A stretch of 34,757 bases of DNA, from the NCBI GenBank assembly GCA_017508245.1, contig JAFVZI010000011.1, positions 1-34,757 on the forward strand, in the 5' to 3' direction. Source of the DNA: Helicobacteraceae bacterium (GTDB lineage: Bacteria; Campylobacterota; Campylobacteria; Campylobacterales; Helicobacteraceae). The first letter of the stretch is position 1, and every line of letters begins with the position of its first letter. Shown in pieces: positions 7,957 to 17,997 of the stretch. The notes beneath the pieces were generated by a model. It saw only the letters and a program-made list of their open reading frames with translations. It was not told the DNA's origin and ran no database searches. The translations under genes were made by a program, and so were the position numbers.

Positions 7957-8909
7957 TTTTCTTCCTCTAAAAATACAATTATACCTTTATGTGCGTGAAG
8001 TCTATTTTCTGCTTCAATAAATACTTTACTGCTACTAGATTCTATAACTTCATCACTCACCTCATATCCTCTATACGCAGGCAAACAATGTAAAAATATC
8101 GCATTATTTCCTAAATTCATAATACTAGAATCTACACAAAATCCGCTAAATTGCTTGATTTTTTCTTCTTTTCCTTCTTCTTGCCCCATTGATACCCAAG
8201 TATCAGTAGTTATTACATTTGCATCTTTTGCTGCATCTTTTGGATTATTTGTGATATTGATAACCGCACCACTAGACTTTGCAAAATCTAGTGCTAGATT
8301 TAAAATACCAGAATCAACCTCAAATCCTTTTGGTGTGGCAATACGAAGCTCAAATCCAAGTTTTGAGCTAAGCATAAGCCAAGAATGTGCCATATTGTTT
8401 CCATCACCAATGTAACATACAATAGGCTTTTTTAGATTCAAATATTTAGATTCTGCAACACCAATACCGCACTCGAGCATAGTCATATAATCTGCTATTA
8501 ATTGCGTAGGGTGATACTCATTGCTAAGACCATTTATTACTGCTTTGCTAGAGAAACTACTAAATTCTTCTAACCTAGAATGATCAAATGTTCGTATCAT
8601 AATCATATCAGCCATAGATGAAATGACCCTAGCCGTATCTTTGATGCTTTCTCCTCGCCCTAGCTGAATCTCTTTGTTTGACAGAAACAACGCCATTCCA
8701 CCTAGCTGATAAGCACCAATCTCAAAACTTATTCTAGTTCTTGTCGAACTTTTTTCAAATATCATAGCCAAAGTTTTATCTTTGAAATATGGCTGAATCT
8801 TACTTCCATTTAAAAAATTTTCTTTTATCCTAACACTAGTATCTACAATGCGTAAAATCTCATCTTTGCTAAAATCTTTAAGTGATAAAAAATGTTTTAT
8901 TTTAGGCAT
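7944..8909 (-). CDS. argF: Ornithine carbamoyltransferase
   Basis: A 321-residue enzyme forming citrulline from ornithine and carbamoyl phosphate in arginine synthesis. The carbamoyl-phosphate loop SSTRTR is at 54–59, and HCLPA, carrying the catalytic Cys, is at 274–278. The HPTQ motif ([11 protein letters not shown]) is present in the middle. I start it at ATG 8909, which has AGGG nine bases upstream; a TTG at 8918 would add three residues but would overlap that ribosome site. It opens a gene group: small protein, hemN, Fe-S protein, methyltransferase-like gene. A gap of 81 nt separates it from mqo. Confidence 0.93.
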   Translation of the reverse strand: MPKIKHFLSLKDFSKDEILRIVDTSVRIKENFLNGSKIQPYFKDKTLAMIFEKSSTRTRISFEIGAYQLGGMALFLSNKEIQLGRGESIKDTARVISSMADMIMIRTFDHSRLEEFSSFSSKAVINGLSNEYHPTQLIADYMTMLECGIGVAESKYLNLKKPIVCYIGDGNNMAHSWLMLSSKLGFELRIATPKGFEVDSGILNLALDFAKSSGAVINITNNPKDAAKDANVITTDTWVSMGQEEGKEEKIKQFSGFCVDSSIMNLGNNAIFLHCLPAYRGYEVSDEVIESSSSKVFIEAENRLHAHKGIIVFLEEENWKK

Positions 8910-8990
8910 AATCTTCAACCCTACAAATAATATAAGAGTTGCTTATTCTACTTTTTTTTATCACATAAAGCAATATTGGGCTGTGATAGA

Positions 8991-10346
8991 TTATTTAATC
9001 ACGCTTAAATCTTTATAGAATCTTTCAATATCAAATGTTTTATTTAGATATTTTGCAATCTCTAAAGTATCTATTTCTGCATTACCAAGACAGCTTGTCG
9101 CACCTGGTGATGGCGTCATATTAAAAGTTATACCTTTGTTTGTTAATATCTTTTTTTCGCCTAACTCTAGTTTTTTTGCACTCATATCAACTACTTGGGG
9201 ACGAACTTCACCAAAACCTTTTGCATAGGTCAAATCTTCTAGCTTTAGTGATGGAATAATCTTTCTTGCATCTTTGATAAACAATCTTTTACCAAAATAT
9301 GGCACTTCAAAAAACATATTCCTAAAAACAAAATTCCTAATCTCACTATCTTTTAATAGATCTAGCAAGACCTGCATAGCAGCAACTTTAAAATCAATTG
9401 TTAGTAATTCGCCACTAATATTTCCAAATAGATATTTTGAGCGTTCCAATTTTGGCATAGCAAGTGCAGTAGGTCCAAGCCTTGTAACACCACTGATTGC
9501 TATATCTGGGTCACCATGCAATGCTGCAAATGGCAATTTTGGATTCTGCACACCATATACTTTTCCTCTTAGCAAATTTCCTGGCACAAAATAAAAGCTA
9601 CCTGCAACAGGCAAACAAGCCAAATCCTTGCCATATCCTGAATGTTGTGCCAGAGGAAGCGAATATGAGCCTGCATTGACAAGTACAAATTTTGCATTAA
9701 TCTTTCTATTATCTTTTGATGTAATTGTATATCCGCCACTAGGATTCTCTTTTATTTTTACTACTTTAAAATTTAAAAATACTTCACTATCTTTGTTTGA
9801 TTTTGCACTTTCTTCTACAAAACTTTGACTTAATTTTTCAAAATTTATCGCACACCAGGATTCTAAATATCCAGATGCTACGATATTTTCAATCCTATCA
9901 TTTCCATCCAGTCCTTCTATAATCTTTGGCTCAATCTTTTTTATTTCATTTTTATTAAAAAATTGCAAACCCTCAAAAATAGACTTAAATTCCTCGTGCC
10001 TTTTTGTCATAAAATCACATTCTTTATCACCAACACCAATTGCAATTTTTTGCATTTTAAATATGACTTTATTTTGCAGTCCCTTAGAAAGTGCATAGTG
10101 TTTTACTTTATCGGCAGCAATCTTCACCTTAGCAGCCTTTGCAGACGTATAATTTGTCTCGATTGAACCATCGTGTATGGTTTGAGAGTTGCCTTTTGAG
10201 CTAGAACTTATACTAGCTAATTTATCGCATTTATCAAGTAATGCAATTTTTCCTATATCTGTATATTCATTAAGAGTATAAAATGTTGCGCAGCCAGAAA
10301 CTCCACCACCGATAATTACAACATCAAAATCATTTTTCACTTTCAA
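8991..10346 (-). CDS. mqo: Malate:quinone oxidoreductase
   Basis: A 451-residue FAD enzyme that oxidises malate to oxaloacetate and reduces quinone at the inner face of the membrane, replacing NAD-malate dehydrogenase in Helicobacter. The dinucleotide-binding motif [15 protein letters not shown] lies near residues 9–23, and the C-terminal [20 protein letters not shown] segment is a family hallmark. It follows znuC by 12 nt, so it is probably in the zinc-transporter transcript. In H. pylori mqo (HP0086) is beside the NlpC/P60 lipoprotein gene (HP0087), as I recall; here znuA and znuC sit between the two. Confidence 0.92.
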   Translation of the reverse strand: MKVKNDFDVVIIGGGVSGCATFYTLNEYTDIGKIALLDKCDKLASISSSSKGNSQTIHDGSIETNYTSAKAAKVKIAADKVKHYALSKGLQNKVIFKMQKIAIGVGDKECDFMTKRHEEFKSIFEGLQFFNKNEIKKIEPKIIEGLDGNDRIENIVASGYLESWCAINFEKLSQSFVEESAKSNKDSEVFLNFKVVKIKENPSGGYTITSKDNRKINAKFVLVNAGSYSLPLAQHSGYGKDLACLPVAGSFYFVPGNLLRGKVYGVQNPKLPFAALHGDPDIAISGVTRLGPTALAMPKLERSKYLFGNISGELLTIDFKVAAMQVLLDLLKDSEIRNFVFRNMFFEVPYFGKRLFIKDARKIIPSLKLEDLTYAKGFGEVRPQVVDMSAKKLELGEKKILTNKGITFNMTPSPGATSCLGNAEIDTLEIAKYLNKTFDIERFYKDLSVIK

Positions 10347-10358
10347 GCTCCTATTTAA

Positions 10359-11087
10359 TTAATAATTATTTACATTTTTATATTGATTTGTAATCTTGCA
10401 AAAATATTTATCAATATCGATATTATCTTGCAAAGATTCATAGCTCAATAATTCTTTATTTACAAACAATACATCGCTTGCATATTCAAGTAAATTAGAA
10501 ATATCATGAGTAACGACTATTATAGTGTGATTGGAATTTATCTCTTTTAATAGATTATAGATTTCTTTTTGGGTTGGTAAATCTATATTTGAAGTAGGCT
10601 CATCAAATATGAGTAGTTTTGGATTTCCACACAATGCCCTAGCAATCAAAACTCTCTGTCTTTGTCCGCCTGATAAATCACCAATTTTCCTAAATCTAAT
10701 ATTAGCAATGCCCAGCTTTTCCATAATCTCTAAAGCTTCATTTTTATCTTGCTTTGTTATTTTATACCCAAACAATCTTTTCTCTAAAAAACCCATCAAC
10801 ACAACATCAAAAGCTTGTATAGTAAAATCCTTGTTGATACTTGTATCTTGCGGTGTGTAACCAACTAATGAATTTTTATTAAATAAAGTAATGTTTGGAT
10901 ATTTAATTGATCCTGAAGTAGGTTTTAATAAATTTAGCAGAATCTTTGCTAATGTGCTTTTTCCACCGCCATTAGGACCAATGATTGCCAAAAAATCACC
11001 ATATTTTAGCGTGAAGTTGATATTTTTTAATACCAACTCTTTATCATATCTAAAGTTTAGATTCTCACACACTAAAATATTATTCAT
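10359..11087 (-). CDS. znuC: ABC transporter ATPase of ZnuC type
   Basis: A 242-residue nucleotide-binding subunit. Walker A is GPNGGGKST (about 37–45), the signature is LSGGQRQRVLIARAL, and Walker B is LLIFDEPTS, followed by the switch His in VVTHD. It would power zinc (or manganese) uptake with the adjacent ZnuA and a permease. No permease gene is next to it; the only matching one in the window is at 454–1266. It starts 10 nt after znuA ends. Confidence 0.88.
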   Translation of the reverse strand: MNNILVCENLNFRYDKELVLKNINFTLKYGDFLAIIGPNGGGKSTLAKILLNLLKPTSGSIKYPNITLFNKNSLVGYTPQDTSINKDFTIQAFDVVLMGFLEKRLFGYKITKQDKNEALEIMEKLGIANIRFRKIGDLSGGQRQRVLIARALCGNPKLLIFDEPTSNIDLPTQKEIYNLLKEINSNHTIIVVTHDISNLLEYASDVLFVNKELLSYESLQDNIDIDKYFCKITNQYKNVNNY

Positions 11088-11097
11088 AAACCAATAC

Positions 11098-11961
11098 CTA
11101 ATTATTTGCTATTTCATTTAAAAAGCTTTCTAAATTATTCAGCCAATCATAGCTAAGCGGGTCAGCAAGCTTTACTTCAATCCCTGCTTCTTTTGCTATA
11201 GTTAGTGCATTTTTCTGGGAAAACTGTGGCTGTATAAGCATAACCTTTATATTATTCTCCTCTATAATTTCTAATATATCTCTTGTATGAGCTATTTTTG
11301 CTTCTTTGCCATCTTCTTGTATCGCATATTCAGTAAGCCCAAGCTCATTTGCTATGTAATTCCATGCTGGGTGAAATACCAAAAACGACTTTTTAGAATC
11401 TGCAAATATAATTTTAAATCTATTATACAAATTGTCTATTTTATTAATGAATTTTTCTAAATTTTCTTTATAGATTTGTGTATTTTTTGGATTTATGCTT
11501 ATTAGAGTATCGGCTATTTTTTTAGCGTGAAGTTTTGATAATTCAAATGATAGCCATATGTGAGGCGGATGGTTGTGATCGTGATGGTCGTGATCGTGAT
11601 GGCTTTCATTGTGATTGATATTGTATTTCTTATTGTATTCATCTAGGATTCCATCTTGCAAAGGTTTTACAATCAACATATCCGGATTTACAGATTGGAA
11701 TCTATCAAGCCACGCATCTTCAAAAGGCATACCAATACCAAAATAGATTCTGGATTTTGATAGCTCTTGTAATTGTTTTATCGCTGGCTCATAAGTCTCT
11801 GGACTTTTTCCTTTCTGCACCATCACATTAACATCCACTAAATCACCCGCAATTTGCTTTACAAAATAACTTTGTGGTATCACGCTAACACTCACATTTA
11901 TCCTATCGCTAGCAAATATGCCACAAACAAAAAATAATAATGAAACAAAAATCTTAATCAT
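11098..11961 (-). CDS. znuA: Periplasmic zinc-binding protein ZnuA
   Basis: A 287-residue solute-binding protein of the cluster A-I metal family. It has a signal peptide (about residues 1–18, FFVCGIFAS) and the PQSYFVKQIAGD and PAIKQLQELSKS blocks of the family. A His-rich loop at 117–134 carries nine His among Asp and Asn residues; this loop is characteristic of zinc rather than manganese binders. HPAWNY in the second half supplies another metal His. It has a strong ribosome site (GGAGG). It lies 44 nt after the NlpC/P60 gene and is followed by znuC. I see no clear Zur-type palindrome in the 44-nt gap. Confidence 0.9.
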   Translation of the reverse strand: MIKIFVSLLFFVCGIFASDRINVSVSVIPQSYFVKQIAGDLVDVNVMVQKGKSPETYEPAIKQLQELSKSRIYFGIGMPFEDAWLDRFQSVNPDMLIVKPLQDGILDEYNKKYNINHNESHHDHDHHDHNHPPHIWLSFELSKLHAKKIADTLISINPKNTQIYKENLEKFINKIDNLYNRFKIIFADSKKSFLVFHPAWNYIANELGLTEYAIQEDGKEAKIAHTRDILEIIEENNIKVMLIQPQFSQKNALTIAKEAGIEVKLADPLSYDWLNNLESFLNEIANN

Positions 11962-12005
11962 AAAACCTCCAAAATATCAAGACTAAAAAATATATGCAAA
12001 TTTTA

Positions 12006-13283
12006 TTATTTAACAATAATACTCATCGCCTCAATCCTATCAAGTAGGCTAGATGGTGGATTTATACCATTTTGTTCATTACCCGGAATTAGTGTAGTGA
12101 TACTGATTCCACCCAATATATTTACTCCTTTGCTTGAACGAACCGCCCAAACATCGTGCATTACAATAGGCTCATTATTATACTCGCCAATATAAAGCAT
12201 AATATGTCCTTTCAACCAAAAAATTGTCCTAAAAGGCAAGGCAGTTTGCCTAATCAAATCTATTTTTTTATCATTATCCTTTGGAAGTGCTATATAAGTG
12301 CTATATGGTGATGATTTTGCAGCATTTACTTGAGCCAAAGAATTTCGTGGCAAAAAAATTCCTACATTCATCAATACATCTCTTATGAAAGCAGAACAAT
12401 CTCTATTTTCATACATTCCGCCCCAACCATAATTTTCTAAGTTTAGAGAATCTGCGATATTTGCAATATTGCTTTGATTGAAAGCAAGAGGGAAGTCGCT
12501 AAATAAATTTGCCTCAAAAGAAAGTGGAATCTTTACTGCCAAACCATCATTATTTCGATAATAACCATATATCTTATCATTTATTTTTTGAAATAACATT
12601 CCTATTCTTGCCTGTACGACAAATTTATCATCATGATAAAGTGGAACTCTATCTCTAGTAGGCACTACAAAATTTTTAGCATTCATTAAATTTTGCATAT
12701 CTTTTTTGCTCATTTTTGCAACCTCATCAAATTTAACCCAACCAGATACAAAAGCACTTTGAATAAGCACCCATTCTTTTGTCTTATCTTCGTGCAAGAT
12801 TCTAATAGGCGTCCAAGCAAAAATCAAGGAATTTTGCCATCTATCAAATGGATATCCATCTTGCTTTGAGAATCTGGGTTTAATCGTAGGCAAAACACGA
12901 ACATTGGTAGTTTTTGTCATAATGGCATAGTCGTCTCTACTAGGATAAGAACTCACATCTGCATTCAATCTCAATTCATCCAAAAATCTATCGTTATGAT
13001 ATCTTTTGGATTCTCCAAAACCTCTTTTGCTAGATAATCCCCAAAATACATCTTCTTTATTTGGAGGTATAAAATTTTTATCCCATACAGAGAAATATTT
13101 ATCTAAATATTCTTGCTTTAGCTTTAGTGAAAAATCTCTATCTAGTATTTCTTTATTATCGCTAATATACATTACTGCTCGTTGTGATAACGATAAATCA
13201 TCAATCTTAGAATCTAATATGGCATCTTTTGTTGCACAGCCACAAAAAAATACAATAATTGCAAATAAAATATGTAGTTGCAA
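12006..13283 (-). CDS. SH3-domain NlpC/P60 peptidoglycan-hydrolase lipoprotein
   Basis: A 425-residue envelope protein. The signal ends in a lipobox-like FCGC with Cys16 as the lipidation site. After a helical N-terminal domain come two SH3b-like stretches (about 120–190 and 200–255) and an NlpC/P60 peptidase domain. The catalytic triad can be read as C296 (NRDCSAF), H360 (KGHIMLY) and H376 (VMHDVW). It probably cleaves peptide stems in peptidoglycan. The family is the SH3b1/NlpC type, as in H. pylori HP0087. The start is TTG at 13283, with AGGAG six bases upstream; no ATG lies nearby. It is first in the operon with znuA, znuC and mqo. Confidence 0.85.
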   Translation of the reverse strand: MQLHILFAIIVFFCGCATKDAILDSKIDDLSLSQRAVMYISDNKEILDRDFSLKLKQEYLDKYFSVWDKNFIPPNKEDVFWGLSSKRGFGESKRYHNDRFLDELRLNADVSSYPSRDDYAIMTKTTNVRVLPTIKPRFSKQDGYPFDRWQNSLIFAWTPIRILHEDKTKEWVLIQSAFVSGWVKFDEVAKMSKKDMQNLMNAKNFVVPTRDRVPLYHDDKFVVQARIGMLFQKINDKIYGYYRNNDGLAVKIPLSFEANLFSDFPLAFNQSNIANIADSLNLENYGWGGMYENRDCSAFIRDVLMNVGIFLPRNSLAQVNAAKSSPYSTYIALPKDNDKKIDLIRQTALPFRTIFWLKGHIMLYIGEYNNEPIVMHDVWAVRSSKGVNILGGISITTLIPGNEQNGINPPSSLLDRIEAMSIIVK

Positions 13284-13299
13284 AAATGCTCCTAGACTT

Positions 13300-13308
13300 T
13301 GTTATAAT
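13300..13308 (+). promoter_or_regulatory. Extended -10 promoter for the metallophosphoesterase gene
   Basis: TGTTATAAT is a perfect extended -10 element on the plus strand, about 70 bp before the start codon. It overlaps the region transcribed from the opposite promoter at 13325–13330. Confidence 0.6.
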
Positions 13309-13324
13309 CCTAAAAAAAATCTTT

Positions 13325-13330
13325 ATTATA
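13325..13330 (-). promoter_or_regulatory. -10 element for the NlpC/P60–znuA–znuC–mqo operon
   Basis: On the minus strand the bases read TATAAT, 41 bp before the TTG of the NlpC/P60 gene. The expected start site (near 13318) is only a few bases from that of the plus-strand promoter, so polymerase could not occupy both at once. Confidence 0.55.
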
Positions 13331-13376
13331 CCCCAAAATTATTATTTAATTATTTTTTTACAAGGAGATTTTGAGA

Positions 13377-14474
13377 GTGAGTGTATTTTTTATTTTCATG
13401 ATTTGTTGTTTTGGCGTATTTCATCTCATAGGCTATTATGCACTTATAAAACATGCAAGTAAAAATCTAAAATTTAGATTAATAGGCGGAATGCTTCTAA
13501 TAATAAATTTTATACTTTTAATCATATACTTAATGTTGCTTAGAAATACAACAATATCGGATATAGTCGTTAGAATCTTGTCTCTATCTGTCTTAGTTGC
13601 ACTTTTAGTATGCACACTTGGAATCTTTAATGTCATATTTTTAATCATTGGAAGATTCATAAAATCTTTTTCAAATGTGCTAATTAGCAAGATTCTACTT
13701 TCTTTATTGCCTCTAGGGATTATAGTTGGAATCTATGGAGCACACAAAACTCCAGAATTAACCTATCAAACAATAGAAATAAAAAATCTTAAAAAAGATA
13801 TAAATATTTTGTTTTTATCAGATTTGCATATATCAAATCTAATTAGTAAAGAAAAAATACAAAATACTATCAATCTAGCAAACTCTACAAACCCAGATAT
13901 TATTGTATTAGGAGGCGATATTATAGATAGCTATGAAGATGTGATAAAAGACAAGATTCCACTACTTGGCGAGTTGAATGCAAAATATGGCGTATATTTT
14001 GTGCTTGGCAATCACGAATTTATATTTGATGCAAATAAGAGCCTTGAGATTGTGAGTAAATTTGGCAATATCACGCCACTTGTAAATTCAAGTATAATCA
14101 TAGATGATAATATCAATCTCATTGGAATTAGTGATTTGATGGGAAGAAAGGTTGGGTATTTAGAGCCAAATATAGAGGAAGCACTAAAAAATACAAATGA
14201 TAATCTACCAAAGATTCTTATCTCACATCAACCAAATATCATTAATGAATTCGATTCTAATGTTGATTTGATATTGAGCGGACATACACACGGGGGACAA
14301 GTTTTTCCTTTTACAATTCTTGCATATCTTAAAAATCCATTTTTATATGGACTAAAAACCATAAATAACATTCAATTATACATATCACAAGGCTCACATT
14401 TAGCCGTAACCTATGGTCGAATCGGAACACAAAGCGAAATAAATCTAATAACACTAAAGGCTGGATTTTACTAA
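13377..14474 (+). CDS. Membrane metallophosphoesterase (YkuE type)
   Basis: About 365 residues. The first ~115 hold four hydrophobic segments; the rest is a calcineurin-like phosphoesterase with all metal motifs in order: LSDLHIS, GGDIID, GNHEF, SHQP and SGHTHGGQ. Relatives such as YkuE act on membrane-linked phospho-substrates; the substrate here is unknown. I choose GTG 13377, nine bases after AAGGAG. A TTG at 13371 is also in frame, but its spacing (3 nt) is too short. A diverged copy of its last codons follows the stop. Confidence 0.85.
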   Translation: MSVFFIFMICCFGVFHLIGYYALIKHASKNLKFRLIGGMLLIINFILLIIYLMLLRNTTISDIVVRILSLSVLVALLVCTLGIFNVIFLIIGRFIKSFSNVLISKILLSLLPLGIIVGIYGAHKTPELTYQTIEIKNLKKDINILFLSDLHISNLISKEKIQNTINLANSTNPDIIVLGGDIIDSYEDVIKDKIPLLGELNAKYGVYFVLGNHEFIFDANKSLEIVSKFGNITPLVNSSIIIDDNINLIGISDLMGRKVGYLEPNIEEALKNTNDNLPKILISHQPNIINEFDSNVDLILSGHTHGGQVFPFTILAYLKNPFLYGLKTINNIQLYISQGSHLAVTYGRIGTQSEINLITLKAGFY

Positions 14475-14491
14475 ATATGATATATTACCGC

Positions 14492-14530
14492 CGAATTGGA
14501 GCACAAAGCGAAATTAAGTCTAAATACTAA
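14492..14530 (+). pseudogene. Remnant duplicate of the metallophosphoesterase 3' end
   Basis: Bases 14492–14514 match 14418–14440, inside the preceding gene, at 21 of 23 positions, 74 bp downstream. Read in the matching frame the copy encodes RIGAQSEIKSKY then TAA, against RIGTQSEINLIT in the gene. It looks like the leftover end of a duplicated phosphoesterase gene or a replaced 3' end, and it lies in the leader of the next gene. Confidence 0.5.
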
Positions 14531-14540
14531 AAGGGATAGA

Positions 14541-15263
14541 ATGAAATATATATTATTAGCAAGCATTTTTATAAATATCATTTTTGCAAATGATTTAGTC
14601 ATCACAAAAAAATTCATAACAAGCAAAGAAATAGAACCAAAATTTTTATTTGCAAATATAAAGATAGAAAGCTCATCTACACTTAGAAATATAGGTGAAT
14701 TAAAAAATAGTGATAGAGAAGAAATCATAAATACGCTAAATGATGTCATCAATGAAACGCAAAATAGCAAAATATGCAAAGGTGGGAGTTTTTCAATCAC
14801 ACCAATTATCAATTATGATAAAGATAAAAGAAAAACAATAGGTCAAAATGTCAATTTCAATCTTAATTGCAAATTTACAAAAGACGATTTAAACACATAC
14901 AATAAGCTTTTATCAAATATAAATGATGCCATATCAAAGAACAAATTATTATCACTTCCGCAACCAAGTATGAATTATAGAATCACAGAAGATGAAATAG
15001 AAATCACAAAAGGAGAATTATTTGATGGATTTCTAGGAGAGGTGAGAGAAATTGAAAATAAATACTCAAAGATTCTTAATAAATCTTGCAAATCAAGTAA
15101 TATAAATTATGGCGAGAATCCAAAAGTAAGCCAAGTAGCTACTTTTAAGAGTGTTATGAGTGCAGATTCTGCTGTCGCAAATGGCATCATTCCGACATCT
15201 GCTCCAATTGTAGATACCACTAGAATCACAATCGATGTCATTGTGCAATTGAATTGCAAGTAG
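14541..15263 (+). CDS. Secreted SIMPL/DUF541-like protein
   Basis: A 240-residue protein with a signal peptide (MKYILLASIFINIIFA, cleaved before NDLV). It has the alternating charged strands and long helix (YNKLLSNINDAISKN) of the SIMPL/DUF541 family, ending in a strand IDVIVQLNCK. Cys pairs (such as KICKGG with LNCKF, and KSCKS with LNCK) may form disulfides. The function of the family is poorly known; it is usually periplasmic. I choose ATG 14541, preceded by AAGGGA; an upstream TTG (14496) falls in the duplicated remnant and would lengthen the N-terminus past a sensible signal peptide. It converges on clpB with only 4 nt between stop codons. Confidence 0.65.
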   Translation: MKYILLASIFINIIFANDLVITKKFITSKEIEPKFLFANIKIESSSTLRNIGELKNSDREEIINTLNDVINETQNSKICKGGSFSITPIINYDKDKRKTIGQNVNFNLNCKFTKDDLNTYNKLLSNINDAISKNKLLSLPQPSMNYRITEDEIEITKGELFDGFLGEVREIENKYSKILNKSCKSSNINYGENPKVSQVATFKSVMSADSAVANGIIPTSAPIVDTTRITIDVIVQLNCK

Positions 15264-15282
15264 AGATTTAAATCTCTCTTGC
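15256..15282. terminator. Bidirectional hairpin between the SIMPL gene and clpB
   Basis: A nearly perfect palindrome covers both stop codons: GCAAG, one unpaired T, a 16-bp perfect palindrome (15262–15277, AGAGATTT and its complement), then CTTGC. The AT-rich centre gives a four-base loop. Its place between convergent genes suggests a shared terminator, although there is no clear T-run on either side. Confidence 0.6.
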
Positions 15283-17841
15283 TAGAATCTTGCCATCTTT
15301 GGCATAAAATTCTATATGCGCATTTTCGCTAACTTCATCCTTTAATATCATCATTGACAATAAATCTTCAATTTCTTCTTGCAATGCCCTTTTTAATGGT
15401 CTAGCACCAAATACAGGGTCAAATCCAATATCTGCAATCAACTCTTTTGCACTAGAATCTAGTGAAATCTTGATATTTCTTGCAGCTGCTAATTCTGCAA
15501 TATGATTAAACATAATATCTACAATCTTTATAATCTCATCTTTTCCTATAGGATTAAAAATAATAATATCATCAAGGCGATTTAAAAACTCTGGCTTGAA
15601 ATAATGCTTTAATTCATTCATTACAGCGCTTTTACGCTCTTCTTTAGAATTTATTTCCATTATTTTATCGCTTGCAATATTTGAGGTTAAAATAATAATC
15701 GTATTTCTAAAATCAACGACAAAACCTTTATTATCAGTCAATCTTCCATCATCTAAGACTTGCAATAAAATATTAAATACATCCGGGTGAGCTTTTTCAA
15801 CCTCATCAAAAAGCACTACGCTATAAGGTTTGCGTCTAACAGCTTCTGTTAGCTGACCACCTTCATCATATCCGACATATCCCGGAGGTGCACCTACTAG
15901 CCTGCTTACTGCATGTTTTTCCATATATTCACTCATATCGATTCTAATTAATGCACTTTCACTATCAAATAAGAAATTTGCGAGGCTTTTTGCACTCTGA
16001 GTTTTACCAACACCTGTTGGACCAAGAAACAAAAAGCTTCCTATCGGTCTATTGGCAGAATTTAGTCCTGCTTTATTTCGTTTTATTGCTTTTGAAATCG
16101 CGCTCAAAGCCTCATCTTGTCCGACAACACTTTTTTGTAATTGTGATTCAATACCAAGAATCTTTTCTTTATCACTAAAAAGCATTTTTTGGACTGGAAT
16201 CTTCACCCATTTACTTACAACTTCAGCGATACTTTCTTCTGTTACGGCATTTTTTAACAAAGTCCCTTGCTTTGAGAGCTCTTGCCATTTAGAATCTAAT
16301 TCTTTATTTTTTGCCTCTAGTTCTGGGATTTTGCCATAGTCAATTTCTGCTGCTTTATTATAATCACCATTTCTCTTAGCGAGCTCTGCTTCTATCCTGT
16401 AAGAATCTATTTGACTTTTTATATTTGCTATTTCTTCAAATATGGCTTTTTCGTTTTTAAATTGCAATTCAAGCCTAGTTTGCTCCTCTTTTGTATTTTC
16501 TAGCTCTTTTACAATCTCATCAATCCTATCTTTATTTTTATTTTCCTCCATATTTAATGCTTCTTTTTCTACTTCAAGATTCTCTATTTTTCTTTTCACT
16601 GCAAGTAATTTAGCAGGCGAAGATTCTATTTGCATACGAATTTCACTTGCTGCCTCATCTATCAAATCAATAGCTTTATCTGGTAAAAATCTATCTACAA
16701 TATACCTAGATGATAATTTTACAGCAGCTACAAGTGCAGAATCTAGTATCGTTACATTGTGATGTGCTTCTAATTTTTCTTTTATGCCACGAAGCATATG
16801 CAATGCCTCATTTTGACTTGGTTCATCAAGATTTATTGGCTGGAATCTTCTTTGCAATGCAACATCTTTTTGAAAATACTTTCTATATTCTTTTAGCGTG
16901 GTAGCACCAATTGTATGCATTTCACCACGTGCAAGTGCTGGTTTTAATATATTTGCAGCATCCATTGAGCCTTCACTTGCCCCTGCTCCAACAATTGTAT
17001 GTATTTCATCAATAAATAAAATAATATTTTGATTCTTTTTCACCTCATCAACTACACTTTTTAATCTATCTTCAAATTCGCCACGATATTTTGCACCAGC
17101 AATTAATGCACTCATATCGAGTGCTATTAGTCTTTTATTTTGCAAAGAAAGCGGAACATCTTTTTTTACAATCCTTTGAGCCAAACCTTCTACAACGGCA
17201 GTCTTGCCAACTCCGGGCTCACCAAGCAAGATTGGATTATTTTTTGTTTTTCGTATTAGAATCTGCATCATTCTAGTAATTTCTTCATCTCTACCTATTA
17301 TTGGGTCAAGCTGTCCATCTAGTGCTTTTTTTGTAAGGTCTATACCAAACTTTGCCAAACTATCTAGATTCTCATCTCCGCTATTTGTCTCTATTTTTGC
17401 ACCATTTCTCATACTCTGCAAAGTTTTTATCAATTCATTTACATCAAGATATTTTTTAAAAATCTTATTTAACTCTTCATTTTTGGCAATATTTGCAATA
17501 ATCCACGCATCGACAGCTACATAAGTATCACCATTTTGGACTGCATAGCCTTCTGCTAGATTGATACTCTCAAGCAATGATTTTGAAATAGTGATATTTT
17601 CTTTACTTACATTTGAGCTTTTTGGATATGAATCGACCAAACTCTTAATCTCTAGCATAAGTGCATCTTTTTGTATATTCATAGAATTTAATGCTGCATT
17701 TAAAATCGAATTTGAATTTACACATAAAGCCATTGCCAAATGTCCGCAATCAACTTCTTGATTTTTGTTATTTAATGCAAGAGAGATTGCATTATCAATA
17801 ATTTCTCTAAATTGATTAGTTAGTTTTTCAAAAATATTCAT
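15268..17841 (-). CDS. clpB: ClpB protein disaggregase
   Basis: An 857-residue AAA+ chaperone that pulls proteins out of aggregates with the DnaK system. It shows the N-domain repeats (1–150), a first ATPase module with GEPGVGKT and IDEIHT-VGAG, a long coiled-coil middle domain (about 400–530, Glu/Lys-rich), and a second module with [18 protein letters not shown] and DDGRLTD. The middle domain marks ClpB rather than ClpA. Length is normal for the family. An AAGGA ribosome site precedes the ATG, and a perfect-consensus sigma70 promoter lies 34–62 bp upstream. It follows the dsbC-like gene on the same strand but has its own promoter. Confidence 0.96.
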   Translation of the reverse strand: MNIFEKLTNQFREIIDNAISLALNNKNQEVDCGHLAMALCVNSNSILNAALNSMNIQKDALMLEIKSLVDSYPKSSNVSKENITISKSLLESINLAEGYAVQNGDTYVAVDAWIIANIAKNEELNKIFKKYLDVNELIKTLQSMRNGAKIETNSGDENLDSLAKFGIDLTKKALDGQLDPIIGRDEEITRMMQILIRKTKNNPILLGEPGVGKTAVVEGLAQRIVKKDVPLSLQNKRLIALDMSALIAGAKYRGEFEDRLKSVVDEVKKNQNIILFIDEIHTIVGAGASEGSMDAANILKPALARGEMHTIGATTLKEYRKYFQKDVALQRRFQPINLDEPSQNEALHMLRGIKEKLEAHHNVTILDSALVAAVKLSSRYIVDRFLPDKAIDLIDEAASEIRMQIESSPAKLLAVKRKIENLEVEKEALNMEENKNKDRIDEIVKELENTKEEQTRLELQFKNEKAIFEEIANIKSQIDSYRIEAELAKRNGDYNKAAEIDYGKIPELEAKNKELDSKWQELSKQGTLLKNAVTEESIAEVVSKWVKIPVQKMLFSDKEKILGIESQLQKSVVGQDEALSAISKAIKRNKAGLNSANRPIGSFLFLGPTGVGKTQSAKSLANFLFDSESALIRIDMSEYMEKHAVSRLVGAPPGYVGYDEGGQLTEAVRRKPYSVVLFDEVEKAHPDVFNILLQVLDDGRLTDNKGFVVDFRNTIIILTSNIASDKIMEINSKEERKSAVMNELKHYFKPEFLNRLDDIIIFNPIGKDEIIKIVDIMFNHIAELAAARNIKISLDSSAKELIADIGFDPVFGARPLKRALQEEIEDLLSMMILKDEVSENAHIEFYAKDGKILAREI

Positions 17842-17874
17842 ATTATATCCTTCAAATTAATTATGCATAAAACT

Positions 17875-17903
17875 ATTATAATACTTTAGTCTAATAATGT
17901 CAA
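17875..17903 (-). promoter_or_regulatory. Full-consensus sigma70-type promoter for clpB
   Basis: Read on the minus strand: TTGACA (17903–17898), exactly 17 bp, then TATAAT (17880–17875), giving a start near 17868 and a leader of about 27 nt. Both hexamers match the consensus perfectly, which is unusual here because Helicobacter promoters rarely keep a -35 box. No HAIR (HspR) or CIRCE inverted repeat is seen beside it. Confidence 0.75.
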
Positions 17904-17997
17904 TGTTATAAAAATATTTTAGAAAATTAGCAGAAATATTGATTTAGTGATAAAAATATGGATTAAAAATAAGTAAGTATAAATGATATAGGAGATT

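Noticed and set aside
11962..12005. Zur-type operator before znuA
   Set aside because: No convincing palindrome in the 44-nt gap; znuA is probably transcribed from the promoter ahead of the NlpC/P60 gene.
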